From: Allonocardiopsis opalescens
Lineage (GTDB): Bacteria; Actinomycetota; Actinomycetes; Streptosporangiales; Streptosporangiaceae
Direction: 5' to 3'
Assembly: GCF_003002095.1 (NCBI RefSeq)
Contig: NZ_PVZC01000004.1
Location: forward strand, 124,001-188,000
DNA length: 64,000 bases
The notes under the pieces were generated by a model that saw nothing but the letters and a program-made list of their open reading frames with translations, made no database searches and was not told the DNA's origin. Position numbers and translations under genes: made by a program. The number at the start of each line of letters is the position of its first letter. Within the stretch, counting starts at the first letter, position 1. Shown piece by piece: positions 48,369 to 57,721 of this stretch.

Positions 48369-48374
48369 TACACT
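48369..48374 (+). promoter_or_regulatory. -10 element before the ABC-F leader
   Basis: TACACT ends 6 nt before the GTG of the mini-ORF at 48381, indicating a leaderless transcript. Confidence 0.5.
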
Positions 48375-48380
48375 GGCGGG

Positions 48381-48401
48381 GTGACCGCCGCACCGTGCTG
48401 A
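48381..48401 (+). CDS. possible six-codon leader peptide
   Basis: GTG-ACC-GCC-GCA-CCG-TGC-TGA encodes MTAAPC and would begin at the predicted transcript start. ABC-F genes for antibiotic resistance are often controlled by leader-peptide attenuation, so this might sense ribosome stalling. There is no codon bias to support it, so it is only a possibility. Confidence 0.25.
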   Translation: MTAAPC

Positions 48402-48541
48402 TCTGATCGCGCCCCCCGCGCAGCGGTGAGCCTTCTCCGCCCTCCCGCGCCGGCCAGGAGCGCCCGCCCACCGGCCTCCCGTGCGCCAGACGCCGCCTGC
48501 CCGACCCGGTCCGCCCCGCCTCGCCCCCTCCCAGGAGCACC

Positions 48542-50140
48542 ATGATCACCGCCACCGACGTCGAACTGCGTGCCGGCTCGCGCCTGCTGATCGAGGCGAC
48601 GAGCTTCCGCGTCGCCGCCGGCGACCGGGTCGGGCTGGTCGGCCGCAACGGCGCCGGCAAGACCACCCTCACCAAGGTGCTCGCGGGGGAGGCGCTGCCG
48701 GCGGGCGGCACGGTGAGCCGCAGCGGCTCCATCGGCTACCTGCCGCAGGACCCCCGTACCGGCGACCTCGACGTACTGGCGCGCGACCGCATCCTGTCCG
48801 CGCGCGGCATCGACGAGCTGCTGCGTGATATGCGGGTGGCCGAGGAGCGCATGGCCAGCGACGACGACCGCGTGCGCGACCGCGGCGTGCGGGCCTACGC
48901 CCGGCTGGAGGAGCGGCTGCACATCCTGGGCGGCTACTCCGCCGAGGCGGAGGCGGCGGCGATCTCCTCCAGCCTGGGCCTGCCCGACCGCGTCCTCGGC
49001 CAGCCGCTGCACACCCTGTCCGGCGGGCAGCGGCGCCGGGTGGAGCTGGCCCGCATCCTGTTCTCCGGCGCCGACACCCTGCTGCTGGACGAGCCCACCA
49101 ACCACCTCGACGCCGACTCCATCGTCTGGCTGCGCGACCACCTCAAGACCCACCAGGGCGGGCTGATCGTGATCAGCCACGACGTCCAGCTGATCGACTC
49201 CGTGGTGAACAAGGTCTTCAACCTGGACGCCAACCGCTGCGTCATCGACGTCTACAACATGGGCTGGCAGGCGTACCTCACCCAGCGCGAGGCCGACGAG
49301 CGGCGCCGCCGCCGCGAGCGCGACAACGCCGAGCGCCAGGCCGCCACCCTGCGCTCCCAGGCCGACCGCTTCCGCGCCAAGGCCACCAAGGCCAAGGCGG
49401 CCCAGCAGATGGAGCGGCGCGCCGAGCGGCTGCTGTCGGGGCTGGCCGAGCAGCGGGTGAACGACCGCGTCGCCAAGCTGCGCTTCCCCGAGCCCGCGCC
49501 CTGCGGCCGCACCCCCCTGTCCGGCTCGGGGCTGAGCAAGTCCTACGGCTCCCTGGAGATCTTCACCGGCGTCGACCTCGCCATCGACCGCGGCAGCCGG
49601 GTGGTCATCCTGGGCCTCAACGGCGCGGGCAAGACCACCCTGCTGCGGCTGCTGGCCGGCATCGAGCGGCCCGACACCGGCGAGGTCGTGCCCGGCCACG
49701 GCCTCAAGCTGGGCTACTACGCGCAGGAGCACGAGACACTCGACACCGAGCGCACCGTGCTGGAGAACATGCGCAGCGCCGCTCCCGACCTGCCCGAGGT
49801 GGAGGCGCGGCGCACCCTGGGCTCGTTCCTGTTCACCGGCGACGACGTCGAGAAGCCCGCGGGCGTGCTGTCGGGCGGTGAGAAGACCCGGCTGGCGCTG
49901 GCCACCCTGGTGGTCTCCAGCGCCAACGTGCTGCTGCTGGACGAGCCCACCAACAACCTCGACCCCGCCAGCCGCGAGGAGATCCTGGGCGCGCTGCGCA
50001 ATTACCGGGGCGCCATCGTGCTGGTCACCCACGACGAGGGGGCGGTCGAGGCGCTCAATCCCGAGCGCGTCATCCTGCTGCCGGACGGCGTCGAGGATCT
50101 GTGGAGCGAGGAATTCCACGACCTCGTCGCCCTTGCGTGA
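48542..50140 (+). CDS. ABC-F family ATPase
   Basis: A 532-residue soluble protein with two ABC ATPase domains and no membrane domain. Domain 1: GRNGAGKTT at 34-42, signature LSGGQRRRVELARIL, Walker B LLLDEPTNHLD. The inter-domain linker is charged (about 245-310; ERRRRRERDNAERQAATLRSQADRFRAKATKAKAAQQMERRAER). Domain 2: GLNGAGKTT, LSGGEKTRLALATL, LLLDEPTNNLD. ABC-F proteins act on the ribosome as translation factors or antibiotic-protection proteins; this long Arg/Lys linker fits that role. AGGAG lies just upstream of ATG 48542, and a 160-nt leader with a possible mini-ORF precedes it. Which subfamily it belongs to is not clear to me. Confidence 0.9.
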   Translation: MITATDVELRAGSRLLIEATSFRVAAGDRVGLVGRNGAGKTTLTKVLAGEALPAGGTVSRSGSIGYLPQDPRTGDLDVLARDRILSARGIDELLRDMRVAEERMASDDDRVRDRGVRAYARLEERLHILGGYSAEAEAAAISSSLGLPDRVLGQPLHTLSGGQRRRVELARILFSGADTLLLDEPTNHLDADSIVWLRDHLKTHQGGLIVISHDVQLIDSVVNKVFNLDANRCVIDVYNMGWQAYLTQREADERRRRRERDNAERQAATLRSQADRFRAKATKAKAAQQMERRAERLLSGLAEQRVNDRVAKLRFPEPAPCGRTPLSGSGLSKSYGSLEIFTGVDLAIDRGSRVVILGLNGAGKTTLLRLLAGIERPDTGEVVPGHGLKLGYYAQEHETLDTERTVLENMRSAAPDLPEVEARRTLGSFLFTGDDVEKPAGVLSGGEKTRLALATLVVSSANVLLLDEPTNNLDPASREEILGALRNYRGAIVLVTHDEGAVEALNPERVILLPDGVEDLWSEEFHDLVALA

Positions 50141-50556
50141 CGAACACCACTCCCGGGAATCCATTGCCGCCGTCCGGGCCGCGCGCCCGCGGCTGAGTCC
50201 GCGCGCCCGCGCGGTCGGCGACCGCCGCTCCGGGCGGCGTCAGCGTGCCCGACCTCGGCTCCGTGCGCCCTGCGAGCGCACCCGGGCGGGTTCCGTCCGG
50301 TTCGCAAGCGCATCCAGAAATGGGCCGCATCTGGCCACAATGCACGTGCAGACGCGTCTGCATATGCCGCGGAAACCAGATTTCCGGATGAATTCCCACG
50401 TGAGCGCGCCCCTTTAAGGTGGCAATTGGGCATAGCAGAAAAGCAGTCGCCCAAGTCTCCGAATCTTTTCTCTCGGACTGGGTGGCCAGCATGGGTTTCA
50501 TGGCTGATCATCGTGGGGGATAACGCTGCGGTCACTAGAATTCACCGGAGGTACTC
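50141..50556. other. intergenic region with palindrome, upstream of HTH gene
   Basis: 416 bp without a convincing gene. From about 50290 on, the composition is less GC-rich than the neighbours. It holds a perfect 16-bp palindrome TGCAGACGCGTCTGCA (50347-50362) and a small GGAAA/TTTCC inverted repeat at 50371-50385. The right end carries the ribosome site GGAGGT (50547-50552) for the HTH gene. A structured RNA or an operator are both possible. Confidence 0.45.
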
Positions 50557-50772
50557 GTGGCCGAGACCCTCAAGAAGGGCACCCGCGTCACAGGGGCTGA
50601 GCGAGACAAGCTCGCAGCCGAACTGAAGCGGCGATACGACTCAGGCGAGAGCATCCGTTCGCTGGCGGCATCGACCGGACGCTCCTACGGCTTTGTCCAC
50701 CGCATCCTGACCGAGTCAGGCGCGACGCTGCGGGGGCGCGGCGGAGCGACGCGTTTGAAAGTGAAGAGCTAG
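50557..50772 (+). CDS. small helix-turn-helix DNA-binding protein
   Basis: A 71-residue protein: AETLKKGTRVTGAERDKL, then an ELKRRYDSGESIRSLAASTGRSYGFVHRIL helix-turn-helix and a Gly/Arg/Lys tail RGRGGATRLKVKS. The same protein, almost unchanged, is common in streptomycetes as I recall, which argues for a housekeeping regulator. GGAGGT sits 4 nt before GTG 50557. The sequence is close to a resolvase-like HTH, with a basic tail for DNA backbone contact. An inverted repeat follows the gene. The target is unknown. Confidence 0.85.
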   Translation: MAETLKKGTRVTGAERDKLAAELKRRYDSGESIRSLAASTGRSYGFVHRILTESGATLRGRGGATRLKVKS

Positions 50773-50794
50773 CACAGGGCTCTCATCCACCCCC

Positions 50795-50843
50795 TTCCCG
50801 CGGTAGGTGCCCAGCCCGCACACCTGGACATCTACCGTGGGAA
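50795..50843 (+). terminator. hairpin after the HTH gene
   Basis: TTCCCGCGGTAGGTG (50795-50809) pairs with 50829-50843 through 15 bp including two G-U pairs, with a 19-nt loop. It lies 22 bp past the stop; an operator for the enoyl-CoA hydratase gene is the alternative. Confidence 0.55.
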
Positions 50844-50924
50844 CCGAACCGCACCACCCAGGTACACCGCCCCTACTCGGTAGTAGCATGCCAGCGTCGC
50901 ACCCGCCCCCTGAAGAGGTGACGC

Positions 50925-51791
50925 ATGGCCACCGCCGACGCCCCGCAGGGGCGAACCGTCCCCATCCCTGGTGAATCCGTCGCCGGCACGCCGGATTCGC
51001 CCACCGTGGACGACCTGCACGCCGCCGGGCTCCGATTCGACATCGAACCCGGCGGCGAGCTGGCCACCATCACCCTGGACCGGCCCGAGCGCCACAACGC
51101 CATGCGGCCCTCCACCTGGCTCGCCCTGGCCCGCATCGGGCGCACCCTGCCGGCCGGCGTCCGCGTCGTGGTCCTGCGCGGCGCGGGCCGCTCCTTCTCC
51201 GCCGGCATCGACGTGCAGATGTTCAGCCCCGAGGGCGTCGACGGCGAACCCGACCTCCTGGCGCTGAGCAGGCGCCCCGAGGAGCTGACCGCCGCGATCG
51301 CCGCCTACCAGGAGGGCTTCCGCTGGCTGCGCCGGCCCGACATCGTCTCGGTCGCCGCCGTGCACGGCCACGCCATCGGCGCGGGCTTCCAGCTCGCACT
51401 CAGCTGCGACCTGCGCGTACTCGCCGACGACGCCCGGCTGTGCATGAAGGAGCCGGCGCTCGGCATCGTGCCCGACCTCACCGGCACCAAGCCGCTGGTC
51501 GACACCGTCGGACTCGCCCGCGCCATCGAGATGTGCCTGACCGCGCGCACCGTGCCGGCCGACGAGGCGCTGCGGCTGCGGCTGGCCGAGCTGGTGGTGC
51601 CCGGCGACCAGCTCGACGCCACCGTCGCCGACCTCGCCGCCGCCCTGTGCGCCGTCGACCGGGGCGCGGCCACCGCCACCAAGGCGCTGCTGCAGCAGGC
51701 GCCCGGCAACACCCTCGACGGGCAGCTCGCCGCCGAGCGAGCCGCCCAGGCCGCCCGGATGGCCGAGGTCTTCGGCGGCTCGGCGCCCTGA
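50925..51791 (+). CDS. enoyl-CoA hydratase/isomerase family protein
   Basis: A 288-residue crotonase-fold protein. After about 35 linker residues, ELATITLDRPERHNAM opens the domain. Oxyanion-hole segments are GAGRSFSAGIDVQMF and AAVHGHAIGAGFQLALSCDLRV, and the second catalytic-acid region is MKEPALGIVPDLTGTKPLVDTVG. The C-terminal helices KALLQQAPGNTLDGQLAAERAAQAARMA complete the trimerisation part. It should hydrate or isomerise an acyl-CoA; the exact reaction cannot be told, as the GG-E motif is GAGFQ. ATG 50925 is preceded by GAGGTGACGC. Confidence 0.88.
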   Translation: MATADAPQGRTVPIPGESVAGTPDSPTVDDLHAAGLRFDIEPGGELATITLDRPERHNAMRPSTWLALARIGRTLPAGVRVVVLRGAGRSFSAGIDVQMFSPEGVDGEPDLLALSRRPEELTAAIAAYQEGFRWLRRPDIVSVAAVHGHAIGAGFQLALSCDLRVLADDARLCMKEPALGIVPDLTGTKPLVDTVGLARAIEMCLTARTVPADEALRLRLAELVVPGDQLDATVADLAAALCAVDRGAATATKALLQQAPGNTLDGQLAAERAAQAARMAEVFGGSAP

Positions 51792-51806
51792 GCCGGCCGC
51801 GCGGAC

Positions 51807-51840
51807 CCCGGGCCGGGCGGCGCGCGTCGCCCGACCCGGG
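51807..51840. terminator. bidirectional terminator
   Basis: CCCGGG-C-CGGGCG (51807-51819) pairs with CGCCCG-A-CCCGGG (51828-51840), one mismatch, between two convergent genes. Confidence 0.75.
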
Positions 51841-51844
51841 CGCC

Positions 51845-52237
51845 TCAGCCCGTGAAGCCGGTCACCCGGTGCGGCGTCACCCGCACGATGACCCGGCTCA
51901 CACCCTCCTCGGGCGGGGGGTCCTCGCCGAGGTACTTGTGCGACACCTTGACGGGCAGCGTCCGCTCGGGGTCGTCGAGCACCTCGGCGGTGCCCCGGAT
52001 GTCCACCGACCGGTACGGGTCGGCCAGGTCGAAGACCGACAGGCCGACGCGCGGGTCGCGGAGCAGATTGCGCACCTTGCGCCGCTCCGCCTTGCTGGAG
52101 AACAGCACGGTGTCGCCCTCGCGCAGCACCCAGACCACCGAGGTGTGCGGGGCGCCGTCGGGGCCCAGCGTCGCGACCGTGGCGAAGTTCCGCCCGTCCA
52201 GGATCCTGCGCGCGCCCTCGTCGAAGCTGACCGGCAC
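51845..52237 (-). CDS. PPOX-class F420-dependent or PNPO-like protein
   Basis: A 130-residue split-barrel flavin/F420-binding protein. It begins FDEGARRILDGRNFATVATLGPDGAPHTSVVWVLREGDTVLFSS, then KAERRKVRNLLRDPRVGLSVFDLADPYRSVDIRGTAEVLDD, the standard PPOX-class pattern. Mycobacterial relatives reduce substrates with F420H2; others use FMN. GTG 52237 has AAAGGCGG 6 nt upstream; the frame extends to 52318 without a ribosome site. It is a single leftward gene. Cofactor preference cannot be settled from the sequence. Confidence 0.82.
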   Translation of the reverse strand: MPVSFDEGARRILDGRNFATVATLGPDGAPHTSVVWVLREGDTVLFSSKAERRKVRNLLRDPRVGLSVFDLADPYRSVDIRGTAEVLDDPERTLPVKVSHKYLGEDPPPEEGVSRVIVRVTPHRVTGFTG

Positions 52238-52651
52238 CGGGTACCGCCTTTCATGGCATTGCTGGCTTCGATGTCCCAACGCGCCGCGCGTGCCGGCGCT
52301 CTCCAGATCATCGCGCATCGCGGCTGTTCTCGACGCATTCGTGCGCGCCGTCCGCCGCGCGGCCTCCGCACCCGCCGGTGAGTTGAATCACCCGCGCCGC
52401 CACCACGGCACGGCCGGCCGGAGTGCGGCCGCGCCGGGGCGGCGGAGCCGGGCCGCGCCGGCACCCGGCACGTCCGCCCAGGCGGCGGGCGGTGTCGTCC
52501 GGCCGCGCGGTACGCGTGCGGGCTTTTGCCGCGCCGCGCCCGCCGACCGGGGTGCTCGCCCAGGGCCCCGGCGCGCGGCCGATCCGGGGCGGTGCGGCCG
52601 CGTGGCGCGGCCGTGATCGCGAAATTGGCGCGGCCGCTGCGCGCCGTCGGG
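52238..52651. other. divergent intergenic region
   Basis: 414 bp between the PPOX start and the helicase transcript. No supported gene and no clear repeat; it presumably holds the leftward promoter of the PPOX gene. TTGGCG at 52625-52630 might belong to the helicase promoter. Confidence 0.5.
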
Positions 52652-52862
52652 TAAAGTCATGGTCAACGGCCGTTTGATCTCCATGTCATACAGCGCGCAT
52701 CCGGCGCGTCCAGGCCGTATCGCATGTGCGCGGCGCCCGCGCACCACCCACGGTTCGTTGTTCTTGCGATCGCCTGGCGGCCTTACCTCCGCGCGCTGCG
52801 CCCTGCGCAGCTTCCTCGCGTGTCCGCACAACGTGCCGAGATGTCTGAGGAAGGTTTTTCGC
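52652..52862 (+). promoter_or_regulatory. promoter and long structured leader of the helicase gene
   Basis: TAAAGT (52652-52657) is a good -10; TTGGCG is 21 nt before it, too far for an ideal -35. If transcription starts near 52664, the leader is about 200 nt, ending at GAGGAAGG just before ATG 52863. The leader is GC-rich with many potential stems, such as CGCGCTGCGCCCTGCGCAGC. Long leaders controlling cold-shock DEAD-box helicases are known in other bacteria. Confidence 0.45.
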
Positions 52863-54428
<1,566 letters not shown>

Positions 54429-54451
54429 CGGCAGGCGGTGACCAAGCGGTC

Positions 54452-54473
54452 CGCACGGCCTGACGGCCGTGCG
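54452..54473 (+). terminator. helicase terminator, first hairpin
   Basis: CGCACGGCC and GGCCGTGCG, a perfect 9-bp stem with a TGAC loop, 23 bp after the helicase stop. Confidence 0.75.
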
Positions 54474-54482
54474 AACCGAACC

Positions 54483-54516
54483 GAGGGCGGGACCGCCGAA
54501 CGGCGGTCCCGCCCTC
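54483..54516 (+). terminator. helicase terminator, second hairpin
   Basis: A perfect 15-bp stem (54483-54497 with 54502-54516) around a GAAC tetraloop. Confidence 0.85.
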
Positions 54517-55124
54517 ACGCATCGTCCGGCGGCGGCCAGGCGACGGAGCGCGGCGGACCGGGTTCCTCGTCCGGGTGGCCGGGGTGTCGGGCACGGGCCG
54601 AGCGCCCGGCGGAGTGAAGGGCCCGGCCGCACCGCACCAGGTCGCCGAACCCTGCGGAAGATACCGGCAGCTCGCGTGCGGTGCGCGCAGGACCGCCCGG
54701 ATGGGCCCCTTCTATGTGTGCCGAAGTGGGCGGAGTCGTCCGCACTGTGCGGACCATCGGCTGTGCGCCCGCGGTGTGAGCCCCGGTCCGGGCGGAGCGC
54801 GCTCGTGGGCCCGGGCCGGGCGTCCGCGACGCGCAAGCGCACAGCGGCCCGTCCGCCCTTCGCGGGCGGGCATGGCGCCCGGGTGCTCTCGGCGGCCGAG
54901 CCACGCCTCTTCCGTACACCGCGCGGACGACCGGGGTTCACACAGCCCCGGTGCCGGAGCCGGATGGGTCCGCGACACGGAGTAACCGGCCGTGCCGACG
55001 GATGCGACCACATCCCGTCTGACCAGCGCGTATTCTTCCACCTCTTCGGCCGGACGCGGCTGCGCCGGGTAATTGGGTCTCCGGGCCCAAGCGGATCCGG
55101 GGCGGTTCTCCTAGCCTCCTGACC
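54517..55124. other. long intergenic region before the HNH gene
   Basis: 608 bp with no supported gene; all frames are Pro/Arg/Gly-rich translations without homology that I recognise. TAGCCT at 55112-55117 lies 7 nt before the HNH start and may be its -10. The rest shows no clear repeat or RNA fold. Confidence 0.5.
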
Positions 55125-56003
55125 GTGATCAACCGGGACGTCGCGCGCACCTCGCGACCGCGCGACGCTGGCGGCAGCGCCATCCAGTACGCATCGCTCA
55201 TCGTCCTCGCCGGCATCCTCATGTCCGCCCTGTGGGCCGCCAACCTCGGCGGGGTCGGCACCCACACCACCGCGGCACTGTGCACGCTGCTCCGGCAGCC
55301 CGACTGTGCCGCCCCGGCCCAAGCGGCCGCCCGGGCCGACGACGGCGACCTCGCCGCCCTGCGCGCCCAGCCGTCCGAGGGCACGAACTCCGAAGGCACG
55401 AACTCCGAAGGCACGGAGTCCGAGGGCGGTGCCCAGCAGGATGAGGGCCAGGACGACGGTGATGCGGCACGCGAGCTGCTGGCCGGCCTGGACTCCCTGG
55501 AGCCGTCCGACGAGCCGGACTACGACCGCGACGAGTTCGGCAGCGGCTGGCTGGACCCCGACGGCAACGGCTGCGACGGCCGCAATGACACCCTCGCCCG
55601 CGACCTGGCCGACACAGTCGTCGGCGACGACGGCTGCCGGATCGAGAGCGGCGTCCTCGACGACCCCTACACGGGCGAGCGGATCGAATTCGACCGCTCG
55701 CGCCCGCAGGAGGTCCAGATCGACCACATCTACCCACTGGCCTACGCCTGGCGGATGGGCGCCCACGAGTGGACCGACGAGCAGCGCCGCGCCTTCGCCA
55801 ACGACCCCGACAACCTGGCCGCCGTCGCAGGCCCCGCCAACCAGTCCAAGGGCGATTCAGGCCCCGGCGAGTGGCGGCCCGACAATGAGGGGCACCACTG
55901 CAGGTACGCGATCGACTACGTCGAGGTGGCGGCCGAGTACGACCTGCCGGTCAGCCCTAGCGACCGTGCGGCGCTGGGCGGGATGCTCGACACCTGCGGG
56001 TGA
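55125..56003 (+). CDS. HNH/DUF1524-type nuclease with Flp-pilin-like N-terminus
   Basis: A 292-residue protein with two parts. Residues 14-42 (AGGSAIQYASLIVLAGILMSALWAANL) resemble the N-terminus of Flp/TadE pilins and of actinobacterial polymorphic toxins; an ALCTLLRQPDC segment follows. A disordered linker (62-135) contains three 5-residue repeats EGTNS/EGTNS/EGTES. Residues 135-292 form an HNH-like GmrSD/DUF1524 nuclease: YTGERIEF, VQIDHIYPLAYAW (D200, H201), FANDPDNLAAVAGPANQSKGDSGPGEW and a final PSDRAALGGMLDTCG. It probably cleaves DNA outside the producing cell or at the membrane. GTG 55125 has no ribosome site; TAGCCT 7 nt before it suggests leaderless transcription. No immunity-like gene adjoins it. 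Confidence 0.82.
   Translation: MINRDVARTSRPRDAGGSAIQYASLIVLAGILMSALWAANLGGVGTHTTAALCTLLRQPDCAAPAQAAARADDGDLAALRAQPSEGTNSEGTNSEGTESEGGAQQDEGQDDGDAARELLAGLDSLEPSDEPDYDRDEFGSGWLDPDGNGCDGRNDTLARDLADTVVGDDGCRIESGVLDDPYTGERIEFDRSRPQEVQIDHIYPLAYAWRMGAHEWTDEQRRAFANDPDNLAAVAGPANQSKGDSGPGEWRPDNEGHHCRYAIDYVEVAAEYDLPVSPSDRAALGGMLDTCG
55377..55421 (+). repeat. three 15-bp in-frame repeats
   Basis: Three tandem 15-bp units, each encoding E-G-T-(N/E)-S, in the linker of the HNH protein. Such units can vary in number by slippage. Confidence 0.75.
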
Positions 56004-56563
56004 GCCGGCCGCGAGGGCGGCGCGGGATGGTGCGGTGTCGGGCCGGTGGACGCGCGGGGTGCGGCCGGTGGGCCGGTGCCGGCCGGCCGTGTGGTTCCCG
56101 CGGGTGCCGCGCCTGGTTCTCGGTCGCGGGTCTGCGGTGGCCGGTCGGGCGGTGGCCGGGAAGGCCGCGCGCGTGTGCGGTGGCGTGGCGGGGGCGCCGG
56201 GGCGATCACCTCTCTCCTGTGCTCGGTCGGGTGAGGACGGTCGCGTTGCCGCTGTCTGCGCCGCTGCCGTCGATCCATGTTCTTTTCCGACCCCGCGGCG
56301 CGGGGCCGGGCCTCCCGTGAAGCTCTCCGTCGAACCGGGTCGACGGCCTAACGACGCCAGGCCACCTGGGTCATGGCGGGGGACTTGCGCGCAGTCCGTC
56401 CTCCCCTACGGGGCCTGTTCGTGGCGGCAACGCGCCGCCGGAACCGACAGTGCCGCATTCGGTCGCCGTGCGCGAGCCGCGGGACCGCGCCTGTGGACAA
56501 GTCGGTCGGAGGCCCGCCGTTATCCACAGGAGCCGCGTCCGGCGGAGCGGAGGCGGACCGGAG
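56004..56563. other. intergenic region with a DnaA-box pair
   Basis: 560 bp between convergent genes with no supported reading frame. Near the right end, TGTGGACAA (56492-56500) and TTATCCACA (56520-56528) are both exact DnaA boxes pointing towards each other, 19 bp apart. The rest is GC-rich sequence without repeats that I could see. Confidence 0.5.
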
Positions 56564-57721
56564 TCAGTAGGAGCGCGGGAGTCCCAGGCTGTGCTGGGCG
56601 ACGTAGTTGAGGATCATCTCCCTGCTCACCGGGGCGATCCGCGACAGGCGCACCGCGCCGACCAGGGTGCCCAGGCCGTACTCGGTGGTCAGGCCGTTGC
56701 CGCCCAGGGTCTGCACCGCCTGGTCGACGGCCGCGGCGGCCACCTCGGCCGCGGCGTACTTCGCCATGTTCGCCGCCTCGCCCGCGGCCGCGTCGTCGCC
56801 GGCGTCGTAGAGCCAGGCCGCCTTCTGGCTCATCAGCCGCGCCTGCTCCAGTTCGATCTTGATACGGGCCAGCGGGTGCGCCAGCCCCTGGTGCGCACCG
56901 ATCGGCACGTCCCACACCTGCCGGTCCTTGGCGTAGGCGACCGCGCGGTCCAGCGCGTACCTGGCGATGCCGGTGGCGAAGGCGGCCGCCATGATCCGCT
57001 CAGGGTTGAGCCCGGTGAACAGCTGGAGCAGCCCGGCGTCCTCGTCGCCGACGAGCGCGTCACCGGGCAGCCGCACATCGTCGAAGTACAGCATCGACTG
57101 CCGCTCGGGCGAGACGATCTCCATCGCGATCGGGGTCCGGCTGAAGCCGGGCGCGTCGGTCGGCACGATGAACAGCGAGGGCCGCAGCCGCCCGGTGGCG
57201 GCGTCGGCGGTCCGGCCGACCACCATCACCGCGTCGGCCTCCTCCACCGCCGAGATGAAGACCTTGCGCCCGTTGAGCACCCATCCGCCGCCGTCGCGGC
57301 GCCCGATCGTGGTGAGCCGGTGCGCGTTGGAGCCCGCGTCGGGCTCGGTGATCGCGAAGGCCATCTTCGCCGAGCCGTCGGCGAACCGACGCAGCCAGTA
57401 CTCCCGCTGCGCCTCGGTGCCGAACCTGGCGATGATGGAGCCGCAGATCGCGGGGGAGACGACCAGCATCAGCAGCGGCGACCCCGCCGCCGCCAACTCC
57501 TCCAGCACCGCGGCGAGGTCGCCGATCCCGCCGCCGCCACCGCCGTAGCGCTCCGGCAGGTTCACGCTCAGGAAACCCAGCTCCCCGGCGCCGGCCCACA
57601 GCTCGGTGGTCTCCTCACCCGCCCTGGCCTTGCGCACGTAGTACTCATGGCCGTACTTGGCGCCCAGCGCCGCCACGGACTCCCGCAGCGCCCGGCGTTC
57701 CTCCGACTCGACAAAGCTCAC
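56564..57721 (-). CDS. acyl-CoA dehydrogenase
   Basis: A 385-residue flavin-dependent acyl-CoA dehydrogenase. It begins SFVESEERRALRESVAALGAKYG. FAD and substrate elements are MAFAITEPDAGSNAHRL and GRKVFISAVEEADAVMVVG; the C-terminal domain has QTLGGNGLTTEYGLGTLVGAVRLSRIAPVSREMIL. The usual EGT catalytic-base triplet reads APVS, so the catalytic base must be elsewhere (isovaleryl-CoA dehydrogenases use a Glu in another helix). It is the last gene of a leftward operon; GTG 57721 overlaps the carboxylase alpha stop by 4 bp. It probably oxidises a branched or terpenoid acyl-CoA for the carboxylase upstream. Confidence 0.9.
   Translation of the reverse strand: MSFVESEERRALRESVAALGAKYGHEYYVRKARAGEETTELWAGAGELGFLSVNLPERYGGGGGGIGDLAAVLEELAAAGSPLLMLVVSPAICGSIIARFGTEAQREYWLRRFADGSAKMAFAITEPDAGSNAHRLTTIGRRDGGGWVLNGRKVFISAVEEADAVMVVGRTADAATGRLRPSLFIVPTDAPGFSRTPIAMEIVSPERQSMLYFDDVRLPGDALVGDEDAGLLQLFTGLNPERIMAAAFATGIARYALDRAVAYAKDRQVWDVPIGAHQGLAHPLARIKIELEQARLMSQKAAWLYDAGDDAAAGEAANMAKYAAAEVAAAAVDQAVQTLGGNGLTTEYGLGTLVGAVRLSRIAPVSREMILNYVAQHSLGLPRSY

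Noticed and set aside
54517-55124. Overlapping short frames in the gap before the HNH gene
   Set aside because: Compositional frames of Pro/Arg/Gly without ribosome sites or recognisable sequence.
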